The notes under the pieces were generated by a model that worked only from the letters and a program-made list of their open reading frames with translations, did not search any database and had not been told where the DNA came from. DNA of 64,000 nucleotides, taken from Echinometra lucunter. Taxonomy: Eukaryota > Echinodermata > Echinoidea > Camarodonta > Echinometridae. Shown here piece after piece: positions 37,701-48,224 of the stretch; the first letter of the stretch is position 1, and each line of letters begins with the position of its first letter. The position numbers and the translations under genes were made by a program. The stretch lies in the NCBI GenBank assembly GCA_029962745.1, contig CM057154.1:18246078-18310077 (forward strand), written 5' to 3'.

Positions 37701-40669
37701 TAACACTTCATATTTTCCATGGGCTCTCACTGCTAGTTCTACTAACTCATTCTCCTTCTTCCCCGTGCTTGGGATCCCTTGGTCAGTTAAATATTTCTTC
37801 AATTGGTCAACTCTCACTCAAGGCTTATGCTTCTTGAAAACAGTTGTCAACCCTCGAGTTGGAAAATATGCCTCTCATGGTAAGGGCACTGGTGGCGCGT
37901 GTATTGTAAAACGCGAGAATTGACACCCACAACACACACGAAAAGCAAAAAGTTTGAAGAATCATAGATTTAGTCAGAAACTCATCACCTCGTGTTTGAG
38001 CAGTGAGCTGGTCTCTACGTTTTATGTCTCATCTACATTTTTTTTTAATGGTTTATTTCAATTCAATTCAATAAATGCTTTGATATTGCAAAACATGTTT
38101 CACAATTCACAATACAAAGACTGAATCATACATGTACATGTACAGTACATGTTTTTACAAGATTAAAACAATATAAATACAAATTGCAATTGTGAATAAA
38201 ACAGAGTGTACTGAATATTAAATTACATAAAATACATTAGATCTATGAAATTATCAGCAATGAATGTAAAATAACATGTACAAAGACAAGTATTTAATGT
38301 ACAATTATAAAATCATTACATCCCGCCATCAATGAAAAATAAAATATTGAGCGATAACAAAGTAAGACTATTCAAGGAGACAGAAGAGAAAAGTGAAACA
38401 CACATTTTATTCTTACAAAACATGTACATGTATGATTCAGTCTTTGTAGTATGAATTGTGAAACATGTTTTGCAATAAGCCACCAAACGGAAATATTTCT
38501 ACAATGTGAAACACCGATCTCTTTTAGTGACCGAATAATCAGCTATACTGGTGTGATCATCCTGACCGATGATGTCGCTCTGCTTGCAAACTCTCCAGAA
38601 GAGCTTCAGTCCATGCTGGACTTGACAGAAGCATACGCCACCAGCTGGGATTACACAATCAATCCCTCAAAGAGCGCCCTTCTCGTCTTCAACATCAAAC
38701 CTGCAGATCACATTGATTTCTCATTCCACATTTGCGGAGACAAAATCAAGGAGGCCACCCATCACCCCCACCTTGGAATCATCAAATCTCTCACTCCTTT
38801 TGATCATGTGAACAGAATCATCACAAATGGATATAGCACCCTATTTTCCATCATTGGCAGCAACTCAAGCAACAATCTGTTCCTCCCACACACTATTGCC
38901 CAACTTTGGAAAACGTTCTGCCTACCCCGTATGACCTATGGTGCCCAGCTCTTGAATCTGTCCACAACCTCCACAAAGAAACTTGATTCTGCCCAGAGCA
39001 CACTCCTCAAGAAGCTCCTCGGTCTCCCGAGAAGTGCCCCCAATGAAGCAGTCTTCCTTCTTACTGACCTTCTCCACCTGTCCAGAGTGATCGAGCTGAA
39101 CACCCTTCTCCTCATTGGACAACTCCTCAACTTGGAGCACTGCAGATTTCAGTTTCGGACATTTCTCCATGCCCTCTTCATTCACACCCCAACAATCTCC
39201 GCCTGGTCCAAGTTGCTCTCCAAGTACAACTTGCCTCCACTCTCTACACTTACCACAGAAGACTTTGAGTACGGCAGTTGGAAGGTCACCTGCAAGAGAG
39301 CGGTATATGATGCACAACTAGCCAAGGTCAGTGAAGGCATTGAGAAGAAGTCGTCCCTCTTTCTCTGGAAGAAGCTTGTAATGCTCCCAAAGATATCTCT
39401 TCTTTCTTGCTCACTACCCCCACACCTCCGTGCTCAGCTGCTCACTTCAACGTACCCAACACAGTGCCGGCTCGTCACAATTGGCAAGAGCACTGATCCT
39501 AGATGCAAGCTCTGTGCTCTTGAGGATGAAGACACTCTCCATTTTCTGGCTTCCTGCCCAATCTTCTTGCAGCAGCGCCTGGACCTCCTCTCCCACATTG
39601 AAAATCTTGACGTGCCTGCCTTCATCCTGAATGACCTGAGAGGAGGTGATCCTCTGACTTTCTCCACCTCCATTCTTCTCCCCTCTTCCTTGCTACCTTC
39701 TTCCACCTCTTCCTCTCTGACATGTCACTGCTTAAGATATCTCCTAAAAATTCATCACCTACGACAGCAGCGACTAGAAAGGAACCTGTAACTCCTACCA
39801 ACCTGACTTTATTGCGGTTTACCACCGATCTCTGCATACCGGAGGAAGGGAAACTACAAGTACAAATTGCGGTCACTCAACAGGAAGAAGAAACAGCCAA
39901 AGATGGAAAGAGAGACTGAGAGAATAACCTTTGCCCTTTGGGCAGAAAAAAATTGTATTTTCACTTTCAGTGAAATTGAGTGCAAAATCATTTTACCGGT
40001 ATCTCTCTCTGTGCTCGCTCACAAAATCTTTTATGGAAGGTTGCTATTTGACCTGGAGAAGTCCATCCAACATGCATGTCCATACGCTTATTATGTATCT
40101 ACATGCGAGTAAGTGGCCTGCAGCATTAATAATCAATTTAAGAAATATTTTCTGGCCCACAGTCATAGGTCTAGATCTAGATCTAGATGGAATTAAAATT
40201 GAGAACCCGGAAGGCGGAAGTTTATCATGATCAGCGAAGAAGAAGAAATCCATGAAATCAGTCAGTGTCAACTTGATTATGAAGAAATTTGTACCGGTAT
40301 AACAAGTAACACATAAAAAATTGACACACATTCACATCTAACCATAATTAATATCAAAGATAAATGATATATCAACCATTCCGTGTTGTGATATGACTGC
40401 GCGCGCGCGCACCATATCATCGTATAGCGATAGACGTTGGCTAGCCGGCCGCCTAGCGGGCCGGGCCTGGCTGAAGCGCCCGACCCGCCCAGGCCAGAGA
40501 GGCTATAGGAGCGGTTGATAACCAGTACCGGTGATGGTTACCGGCCATTTTGTTTTGGTTATGGAAATTATTGAGCAAAATTCTTACCCTTTCCCTTCGT
40601 CTCACACGAGGTTAGACGAGCCGGAGATGACGTAACTTTCTTTTCCATATCTTTGTTTTCCTTGGCCAT
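23572..40669 (-). CDS. RNF10: RING finger protein 10 (RNF10), complete, 17 coding exons
   Basis: RNF10 is a RING-type E3 ubiquitin ligase family member. Coding exons: 40588-40669, 36918-37099, 36228-36418, 35172-35320, 34014-34140, 32412-32622, 31686-31739, 31209-31253, 30694-30748, 30135-30211, 29196-29628, 28510-28643, 27296-27515, 26754-26942, 25881-26020, 24341-24569, 23572-23675. All borders are AG/GT and all phases agree. The total is 2622 nt, 873 residues plus TAG; human RNF10, from memory, is about 810 aa. The N-terminus is basic and Arg-rich. [15 protein letters not shown] precedes a C3HC4 RING at C192, C195, C207, H209, C212, C215, C230 and C233. Then come [14 protein letters not shown], a Glu/Lys-rich stretch (ERRELEKQL), a long acidic linker, [31 protein letters not shown] with a Lys/Arg helix, and a basic tail ending [14 protein letters not shown]. 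An in-frame upstream ATG (40826-40828) would add 53 residues; I prefer 40669. Confidence 0.96.
24188..24232 (-). pseudogene. tRNA-Thr(TGT)-like 5' half
   Basis: On the minus strand TAGCTCAGTTGGTAGCGC is a normal D-arm and box A, followed by an anticodon stem-loop with CTTGTAA (anticodon TGT). After that the sequence (CCAGTGACCAAG) no longer fits a variable loop and T-arm. This is a tRNA fragment or SINE head in an RNF10 intron, not a functional tRNA. Confidence 0.6.
25207..25382. mobile_element. pogo/Tigger-like MITE with TA target duplication
   Basis: A 176-bp element with ends CAGTGGAAACTCAGTATAA and its reverse complement, flanked by TA at 25205-25206 and 25383-25384. The interior repeats CCTTGTTATAKCAGGAAT. 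A CAGT(G)GAA..CT..TATAA terminus with TA is typical of pogo/Tigger elements. It lies in an RNF10 intron. Confidence 0.85.
25500..25790 (-). mobile_element. frameshifted C-terminal remnant of a LINE reverse transcriptase
   Basis: In different minus-strand frames one reads [27 protein letters not shown] and SGLRWMGH. In order these match the common C-terminal signature of RTE/Jockey-like reverse transcriptases (YGSE-W, GV, LG-EE, LRW-GH). It is broken by stops and frameshifts and lies in an RNF10 intron. Confidence 0.7.
27841..27930. repeat. dispersed repeat fragment shared with 32949
   Basis: TGTGTGGCTTCGTCGAGAAT and the following roughly 60 bp (ATTCTTA, CCGGAACGAAGACACATTTC) recur with differences at 32949-33030 in another RNF10 intron. 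No function was identified. A C run follows at 27977-27986. Confidence 0.6.
28682..28735. repeat. (ACAG)n microsatellite
   Basis: About 12 perfect tetranucleotide units lie about 40 bp upstream of RNF10 exon 12, within the acceptor-side intron. Length variation here could affect the pyrimidine tract, because the minus strand reads (CTGT)n. Confidence 0.9.
35355..35489 (-). pseudogene. tandem duplicate of RNF10 exon 4 (copy 2, stop codon)
   Basis: A 135-bp copy of the acceptor and first part of exon 4 (template 35225-35354). On the minus strand it keeps the TTTAG acceptor and reads [10 protein letters not shown] followed directly by TAA. It includes no exon 4 donor, so it is a pseudoexon. Confidence 0.85.
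35490..35625 (-). pseudogene. tandem duplicate of RNF10 exon 4 (copy 3, acceptor lost)
   Basis: A 136-bp copy. The frame stays open ([17 protein letters not shown] then [10 protein letters not shown]), but the acceptor AG has become AA (TTTAAT), which should prevent splicing at the ancestral site. With copy 2 it forms a three-unit head-to-tail array ending in the true exon 4. Confidence 0.85.
38050..38400 (-). mobile_element. LINE 3' tail fragment with (ATTGA)n end
   Basis: AT-rich DNA whose minus strand ends TTTATTGAATTGAATTGAA, a short tandem tail typical of L2/CR1-like elements. Its first 75 bp (38085-38161) form the left arm of an inverted repeat with 38412-38478. Confidence 0.5.
38540..39912 (+). 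mobile_element. 5'-truncated LINE: reverse transcriptase C-terminal half, open frame to 39791
   Basis: This lies in RNF10 intron 1, opposite to the gene. The frame containing it runs from 38451 to 39791 (446 codons, no stop). The recognisable part starts with [19 protein letters not shown], the catalytic palm motif (usually Y/FADD; here LTDD keeps both Asp), followed by the thumb-like region with NPSKS. Near the end is a C-x2-C-x8-H-x4-C knuckle ([18 protein letters not shown]). The endonuclease and N-terminal RT domains are missing. Codons before about 38530 come from the neighbouring inverted repeat, so the ATG at 38451 is not a native start. The clade (I/Jockey-like) is uncertain. Confidence 0.85.
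40438..40560. promoter_or_regulatory. GC-rich CpG block next to RNF10 exon 1
   Basis: A CpG-dense stretch (GCCGGCCGCC, GCGGGCCGGG, GCGCCCGACCCGCC) in otherwise AT-rich DNA, just inside intron 1. It ends in GGCCATTTTG, which resembles a YY1 site. Its position suggests part of the RNF10 promoter region, by inference only. Confidence 0.4.
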
Positions 40670-40875
40670 CCACTGAGAGGTAAAATTGGAAGATATTTGA
40701 GCGATAAAACGCTCCTTCTTCAAGAGAAGCTTGGTTGAGGTTGTACGATTCTGAAGACATGATAACTCTTCACTGTTGCGCCATATTGGTGAAACGAAAT
40801 AAAATGTCAACCGTGGACAAGGTTCCAAGTTGAAATGAGGTGTGAAACAAGCGAAGATATAAAATGAATTTAGCT

Positions 40876-40903
40876 AAAACTTGTGCTTTGAAGCACAAGT
40901 TTT
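40876..40903. promoter_or_regulatory. perfect 13-bp-arm palindrome upstream of RNF10
   Basis: AAAACTTGTGCTT, then TG, then AAGCACAAGTTTT, about 50 bp upstream of the alternative ATG. This could be a dimeric factor site or a hairpin. No known site was matched. Confidence 0.45.
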
Positions 40904-42700
40904 TTAATTCCTGACACGCAGGTGATCAGAATGGCCAAAAAAGACCACAATTTGAAGTCGTTTCCGACTTATCCGCAAAAATTGGCGACCGTCTCGCCAG
41001 CTGATTTCAAGAAGAATACGCACTCGTACGCGTACGTTAACGATGGCGCACCATGCATATTGGCGCACGTATACGTACCTCGGGCAAGTTAATAGTTTCA
41101 GAGCTAGATGGACAGACTTCCAAAATTTTTTCAGCCAAAAAAAATATTCGAAAGACAAAACACTATTGCAGTAGACTACGTTTAAGGAGCTCGAGCTTAT
41201 GTCACACAGATTAGCCCAAATGGTTCGCATGGGATCCAACTGCGACTACTAGATCTGCGCTCCCAGTGGCGTGATGACCTTAATCCCACCCCCCCCCCCC
41301 CCCCCCCCCCGGTAAAACAAACAACAACAAAAAAAGAGAAAGAAAGAAAGAAAGGGGAAAAAAGAAAAGGAGGCCGGGTCCAAGCTAACAAGCAAGCAAA
41401 CAAAAATGAAATAAATAAAAAGGAAAATTACAAATTACAGAATACAAAATGGTCCAATCAGCTATGTTGAAGAGATACAAACAATATATTGAAAAAAACC
41501 TCTTTGCTCATGACCTGCTCAGCAGCCCCCTCGCACCCCCCCCCCACCATTACACTAGTGTATGCATCCATAGATGCATTCACCGCACTCCATCGAGCAT
41601 CTTTTCCATCATGCAATAGGCCTACTTGCGATAAATTATATAGGTTACAAAATAGACGCAAATCATTGTGAAATACAACAATGGATCGAATGGAGAATCA
41701 AGATACAATAGATTTGACGGTAGTTTGTGTAAATTATAGGGCCTTAGGGAAAGCTTCGAGGCTGAGTTTATAATAACCCCACCCTCCCCAATATGAAACA
41801 CCATTATGCATCGACATTAAGCGTGTGTTTGGGGGTGCGTAATAAACTTACGCGAATGTGCAAAACGACCAATATTTGTATATAGAAAATTTCACAATTA
41901 AATTTTCTCACATCTCACGTCACCTCCCCTTAATAAGGGCAATACTAACCGTCAAAGCAGCCATGAAAAATGACAAAGTAAGTCCATTCAACTCATCTGA
42001 AACTCAAGTTTGGAGCGGTTCCTGTCACTTGCCCTATAAAGGGTTGGGGACGAAATTTTTCCTCGATCATGGATGTCGACATACTTTCCAATGAACAATT
42101 AAATTGCATGGTTTCGAGATTCAGATGGGGTAGGCAGGCCCCTGGGAACGATATTTTTTTTTTTTTTTCACAGGAGTGCTAAGCCCCCCTGAGCCACATG
42201 TTATTGGTTACCGCACCTTAAGCATGTTAAGCAAGCAGCGTTTCGGTATTTGGGAACATGAAAGGGGTGTAAGATCTAAATTTGCCGACAGTAATGCTGC
42301 ATTCTAAGTCTCATAATCTAAGTATCCCCGGCCCCCTCACAGAAAACACAATTATTTTCAAACAATATCGCAGATATAGGTTTTTATTAAAATGGAGTAT
42401 TTAGAAGCTGCGAAGTGTTTTTTGTTTTTTGCTTGATTGTTTGTTTGTTTTTGTTTTTTGAAGGGTGAACCACCCTAGTTTTAGATTTATCGAGGGTGAG
42501 CAAAGGGAGCGAGCCAGGGGCGTCGCTAGACCTTTTTCAATGGAGGGGGGGGGGGGGGTGTAGAGGCCAGATTGCCGACAAACAATGCCACCGATTATAC
42601 CGACGGTAATTCAACCATTATAAAGCCCACTAGGCATGTTCAATTTTGTGCCTCTATCATAATTTTCCTTCGTCTTTCCTACACAAGAACAGTCGATTTC
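40904..42700. other. RNF10-SLC27A intergenic, left part
   Basis: No gene is seen. It contains long C runs (41288-41310, 41539-41547), T and G runs (42150-42168, 42543-42559) and a GGGCGTCGCTAG motif (42522) of the kind found at hAT-like element ends. Confidence 0.6.
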
Positions 42701-43875
42701 AACCAGATTTGGTGACTTACATATACTCTTTTTCATGGTAGAAGTGATAATTCTTCATCAAAATACACGATGGAACTATAAGATATCTGATTTACACATT
42801 TTGCTCGCATCGCTTGCCGAATTCATTTGCTTTCCCAAATCCATCTTGTATCTGAATATTATACGAGCGAGCGAGGAAAAATAGTTACATAGTATACTCC
42901 TTTTTATTGTAGAAGTGAAAGTTCTTCATCAAAATACACGATGGGCCTTTAAAATATCTATTTTGATATATTTTGGTCACCTCTCTTGCCTAATTTATTT
43001 GCTTTCAAAGACCATCCTGTATCTAAATATTATACGAGCGAGGAAAAATATAATCTTCTTCATGGTAGAAGTGATACATGTAATTCTTCATCAAAATACA
43101 TGATAGTCCTAAAGATATCTAAATTATACATTTTGTTCACCTCTCTTACCGAATTTGCTTGCTTTCCGAAAACATCCTGTATCTAAATATGATACGAGCG
43201 AGCGCAGCGAGCGAGGAAAAATGTACACTCTCTTTCGGCGAAGTGATAGTTCTTCATCAAACTACATGATGGGCTTAAAGATATCTAAATTATATTAGGT
43301 CACCTCTCTCGCCTGATTTGTTCGCTTTCAAAGACCATCCTAAATCTTGATATTATACGAGCGAGCGCAGCGAGCGAGGAAAAAATATATATAGGCCTAA
43401 TCTTTTTCACGGTAGAAGTGATAATTCTTCATCCAAATACACGATGGAACTAAATATGAGATATTTAACTTATACATATACATTTGGTCACCTCGCTTGC
43501 CGAATTCGTTTGCTTTCCCAAACCATCTTGTATGTAATTTAGTACGAGCGAGCGTAGCGAGCGAGGAAAAAAATCTATATATTCTTTTTTATCATGTTTA
43601 TGGTAGAAGTGATAATTCTTCATCAAACTACACGATGGGCCTGTAAGATATCTAAATGATATATTTGTTCACCTCACTTGCCGAATGTGTTTGCTTTCCG
43701 AAAATATCCTGTACCTAAATATGATACGAGCGAGCGCAGCGAGCGAGGAAAAATATACACTCTCTTTCGTGGTACCAGAGTTATTTCGTCGTCAAAATAC
43801 ACAAGCAAATAAGCCGAATATGACTCTATTTGGGCACCTTACTTCTCTTTACTTTTTCCCTCCTTCCTCTTCCCT

Positions 43876-43922
<47 letters not shown>

Positions 43923-44506
43923 GCCGACAGCGATCGCGAATTTGCCGACAAGAATTTTGAATGGGGGTGTCACCCCCCCCCCTGGAGCGAGCCCAAAATA
44001 TAGCCACTTATTGAAACTTCATCGTAAGAACGAAGTGTTATTTTGCCATCAAAATACACCGTGGGCCTATTATACCCGAATGATATGGTCACCTTGCTGC
44101 CAAATTCGCTGGTCCAATAATATTGGTTGCTGTCCCGCCAAACAACCCTGTTTATTATGTGTGAGCGAAACGGGCAAGGAAAAACACATTCTTTTGACGA
44201 CAGAAGAGTATCATTTCGTCATTCGGTTACCTCACATGCCGGATTTTTTTTTTCTTCTCCTTCTTTCTTTGCGAACCATCCTGTAACTGAATATTTTACG
44301 AGCGAGCGCTGCGAAAGAGGAAAAATATACACTTTTTATGGGTAGAAGTGATAATTCGTCATCAGAATACACTTTGGGCTAAGGTATCTACATTCGGTCA
44401 CCTCGCTTGCCGAATTCGTTTTCTTTCAGAACTATCCTGCATGTATCTAAATATCATACGAGCAAGGCGCAGCGAGCGATACAAACCTCTTTTTCATAGT
44501 CGTCAT

Positions 44507-44779
44507 CAGTGGCATAGGCGGCGATCCGGCGGGGGGGGGGGGGGGGGGGGGGGCGTGCCCCCTCGATTTTTCGGGGAGATCGCGCCCCCCCCCCCCCCGA
44601 TTATATTTTTATTTTTCTGTTTTGAGTCAGGTGACCAAATTAAGGTCACCCACTTAAATACTTGTCTATTGGTGTCAAAATGAGGCTTCTTTCATTATTG
44701 TTTGCGGTTATTTTTTTTAGCTCGATCGCACTGTAATAACAATCACCCCTTAACTCGTTACATGAAATCGCCGCCACTG
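44507..44779. mobile_element. hAT-like MITE remnant with CAGTGGC ends and G/C runs
   Basis: It starts CAGTGGCATAGGCGGCGAT and ends ATCGCCGCCACTG, with runs of 23 G (44531-44553) and of C (44585-44599) inside. It lies in the satellite next to a SINE. Flanking octamers do not match, probably because of nested insertion or deletion. Confidence 0.55.
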
Positions 44780-44781
44780 CT

Positions 44782-44918
44782 CAGTGGCTTTCGTATCCAA
44801 CCGGGTACCCACTTAACACCTGGGTGGCGAGTGGCAAGGTATTAGTGCCGCGACGGGACACGAACTCGGACCACGATAACCACAGCCCGGTGACATATCC
44901 ATAGACCACGACACCTCT
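44782..44918 (-). mobile_element. tRNA-derived SINE, minus strand
   Basis: Read on the minus strand it begins GAGGTGTCGTGGTCTATGG, the same head as at 9253. It has a box B-like GAGTTCGTGTCCC and a body containing ACCCAGGTGTTAAGTGGGTA. It sits between satellite units. Confidence 0.65.
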
Positions 44919-45135
44919 ATAAGATATCTAAATGATACATATTCGGTCACCTCGCTTGCCGAATTTGTTTGCTTTCCTAAATATTATGCCAGCGAGCGTG
45001 AAAAAATATACACGCTTTTTCAAGGTAGAAGTATCAGTTCGTCATCAAAATACTTGTAGGCCTATCTGAAGCGAAGCGAGCTAGCCCAAAATAGCCATTC
45101 TTGTAATGAAAGAAGTGTAATCTTTATCATCTAAA

Positions 45136-45788
45136 CAGTGGCGGCACCAAAGGGGGGGGGGGGCATGGGGGGCATTTGCCCCCCCCCCCACTCAGAAGCC
45201 TTGCCCCCCCCCCAGTTGCCCCCCCCCCCCCAGAAATTTTGAGGACTGAAAAGAGAAATTATACAGTAACTTGTAAATAAGTAGATGTTGTCATAAGCAT
45301 CAAAAGCTGTGAAATGCTCTAAAATACCATTTTCCACTCTTCAAAACTTCGATTGAAAACTTAAAAAGTGGTTATTTTTGCCTCGCTCGCTTCGCTCGCT
45401 CGTCATATTTTTAAATTTCTTTTCTAAAATGCGATTAAAAACAAGAAAAGCAGCCATTTTCGGCTCGCTCACTTCGCTCGCTCGTCATATTTCAGGAATA
45501 TTTATTCGAAAATGCAATTAAAAACAAAAAAAAAGCAGTTATTTTTTGTTCGCTCGCTCGCAAAATTGATATTAAAATGTGTGTAAGAGGGAAAAAAAAT
45601 CCATAAATTCAATTATCCCCCCCCACTCCTCAAAGTGGATTTACGCCAGCGACTTAAACTCGCACTTCACGCTCGATTTTTCCATACACGCAAAAAAAAA
45701 AAAATTGACTGCCCCTGCCCCCCAACATTTTCTTTTGCCCTCCATTTGCCACCCCCCCCCCACTTTAACAATCCTGGTGCCGCCACTG
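45136..45788. mobile_element. hAT-like MITE with perfect 8-bp target duplication
   Basis: A 653-bp element with 14-bp terminal inverted repeats CAGTGGCGGCACCA/TGGTGCCGCCACTG. It is flanked by CATCTAAA at 45128-45135 and 45789-45796, the 8-bp duplication of hAT elements. The target is a satellite unit. The interior has C runs and repeats a CGCTCGCTTCGCTCGCTCG block (about 45382 and 45464), the same motif as the satellite core in the opposite direction. Confidence 0.88.
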
Positions 45789-46979
45789 CATCTAAATACT
45801 TTGTAGGCCTATGATATGATTACCTTGCTGCCAAATGTGACTTGTTTGCTGTCCCGCGAAGCCATCCTGTTGATAAATTTACAAGCGAGCGAATTAAGCG
45901 GGCGAGGAAAAGCACATTCCTTTGATTATAATATATAGAAGCATCGATATACCCTACAGAAAATGTACATGCGGTCACCTCTTTTGCTGAAGGTTTTTTT
46001 TTCTTTCTTTCCGAAACCATCATGTATTCAAATATCACACGAGCGAGCGCTGTGAGAAAGGAAAAATATATACTTTTTATACAGGTAGAATTCGTCATCA
46101 AAATACACTATGGGCCTGTTATGAATTGTATGAATCTAAATTCGGTCACCTCGCTTGCCGAATACGCTTCCGTTCCCAACCATCCTGTATCTAAATATGA
46201 TTACGAGCGAGGGCAAAATCCTCTAGAAGGTATCTAAATAATACATTCGATCACCAGGCCCTACATGTTCTATCTGCCAAATATGACTTTGGACACCTAG
46301 CTTGCCGCCTCCTGCAGAATTCCAGATTAGTCGGACAAGAGTCGCTGCCCAAATATTATATATTCGGGCATCTCGTTGCTGGAATAAGAGTGATTGCTGC
46401 CCGAAAACATCTTGTTCATTTCTATTTATAAAGAATATGAAGAAGATGAAGATAGGACGGGAAAGTATCTTATTCTTATGGATGAAAAAAATTAGGAGGT
46501 GCTGCAGCACCCCCAGCACCCATAGCCCTCTGGGGAGCTGGGCACCCCTCAAAAATTCATGGGGGTGCTGAAGCCCCCCCCCCCCGGCTCTCAGGGGCCT
46601 GGGGTGGCTTAGGTGGCAAAGAAAATTTTTGTCTCAAATTTTTTTTCAGAGAAGTAATTTCCTGAGAGAGTGTCGACAGTTCTCTCGTGTCTTCAAAGGG
46701 AGACGTAAAGGCCTTTTTTAATCCTAACAAAAATTATCCTAGATCTCTTCAGGGAACTAAATTTCTACGGGAATGGAACTATTTTCTACGAGAACGTCAA
46801 CACTCCTCCTCTATAGTGTTTTCAAAAGGAGGCGTATATATATATATATATAGGGCCTTTTAACCCTTAAAAATCATGGCTATTTATCTCCATCCTGATC
46901 AGCTTGTTAAAAGAGACTTCTCTATAGGCTGCATTATTGGAGAGAGAAACCTCTCAAATCGTTCACCCTCCACCCCCCC

Positions 46980-46989
46980 CCCCCCCCCA
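46980..46989. repeat. C-run cluster
   Basis: Part of several C runs (46575-46586, 46973-46989) in intergenic DNA. Between 46260 and 47018 nothing else is recognised apart from a short (TA)n at 46837-46851. Confidence 0.6.
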
Positions 46990-47018
46990 CCCACCCCCTC
47001 TCAGTGTCTGAATGCTAT

Positions 47019-47436
47019 AAGCCCGGCGCACCCATACGATCGGACTGCGACCTGATTTTAGAAAAAATGGCAATTTTGCATTTAATATGAAATTTTAAAC
47101 AAGTAAAATTGAATCACTTGAAGTTAATAATTATAGAAATACTAAAATTAAAATTTGGGTTAACTACAAGCCTTGTGGTCGGAGTAAAGGCCAAATCGGC
47201 TTCAAATCGTAGCCTATCGCAATATTGCTATGACGTCACTATACGATTTGGAATTAAATTCGTTTTAATTCCTACAGGGAGGCTAGCATTAGCCCTGAAT
47301 TTTGATACTAGTATTCATACGACTATTCGGAACTTTGATCGTTAAGATTTTACATGTTTGAATGTTCATAACAAATGCTCTAACAAAATTTTCCAAAATC
47401 GGATCGCAGACGGATCGTACGGTGTGCGCCGGGCTT
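47019..47436. mobile_element. MITE with AAGCCCGGCGCAC ends
   Basis: A 418-bp inverted-repeat element. Ends: AAGCCCGGCGCACCCATACG at left and the reverse complement of CGTACGGTGTGCGCCGGGCTT at right, both continuing into ATCGGA/TCTGCGA-like sequence. The target duplication is unresolved (TA-rich flanks). Confidence 0.72.
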
Positions 47437-48149
47437 TAAGATTTTGCCGATGAAGTAAATCTGAACTTTTCCTAGGGCTTGTCCCCTCTCAGTCACTTAC
47501 AGATGTAATGTGTTTTGACTTTCTGATTTGGCACAGTACTCAACAGAAAAAGACGGTTTCATTCATTCATTCATTTTCAAATTCTCATAAAAACATTAAC
47601 AATTTATATATTCAGTAACAAAAGGTCATGCATACATGTTAGGGGACATAAATTCGGAAGGTTTTTTTTATTTTTGTTTTTCTTCTTCCTTTTTTCTTTC
47701 TTTCTTTCTTTTTCCTTTTTTTCTTTATTTCTTTCTTCATTTTTTTTCTATTTCGTTTTCGGGGGGTTCATAATATCAGTAATGAAATAGGGTTAATAAT
47801 TATAAACAATTTGATGCAGTATTCCGATGGTCACTCATCCCGAAGATTCGCAGTTCCAAAAATAAAACAGGGTTTACTATATTCCGAAGGTTAATTCATA
47901 ACTCCGAAAATGTCATAGAATTACCCTATTGGAATTATGAATCCCTCCCTTTTTTCTTTCCATTTTTGTAATAATGGGACTGTTTAATTTTCAAAATAAT
48001 GATTCCCATTTCTTAAACACTCAGGGAGGGTAATGTTAGGTCTGCAGCCTCCCTTTTTGATTTGAGATGTGAATCTGCGGGCCACTCCCGACCTCTGTCT
48101 CATCAGGAAGATCGGGGAAAGGAATTATGCCTAGCCCTAGTGTTATGAA

Positions 48150-48154
<5 letters not shown>

Positions 48155-48221
<67 letters not shown>
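48155..48221. repeat. (GA)n microsatellite
   Basis: A long pure GA run followed by a G run, about 700 bp upstream of the SLC27A promoter. GA tracts can form triplex DNA. Nothing else is recognised between 47437 and 48900. Confidence 0.92.

Positions 48222-48224
<3 letters not shown>

Larger units (their letters stand above)
42700..46260 (+). repeat. 165-185 bp satellite with GAGCGAGCG cores
   Basis: At least ten degenerate units. Typical order: GTAGAAGTGATAATTCTTCA, ATCAAAATACACGATGGGCC, AAGATATCTAAATGATA, GGTCACCTCGCTTGCCGAAT, GCTTTCCGAAACCATCCTGT, ATCTAAATATTATACGAGCG, AGCGCAGCGAGCGAGGAAAA. Cores lie near 42866, 43030, 43195, 43363, 43546, 43730, 44300, 44459, 45887, 46040 and 46205. The units are interrupted by G/C runs, a SINE and a hAT-like MITE. 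The role is unknown. Confidence 0.85.

Noticed and set aside
38922..39317. 131-codon minus-strand open frame
   Set aside because: Shadow of the LINE reverse-transcriptase frame on the plus strand.
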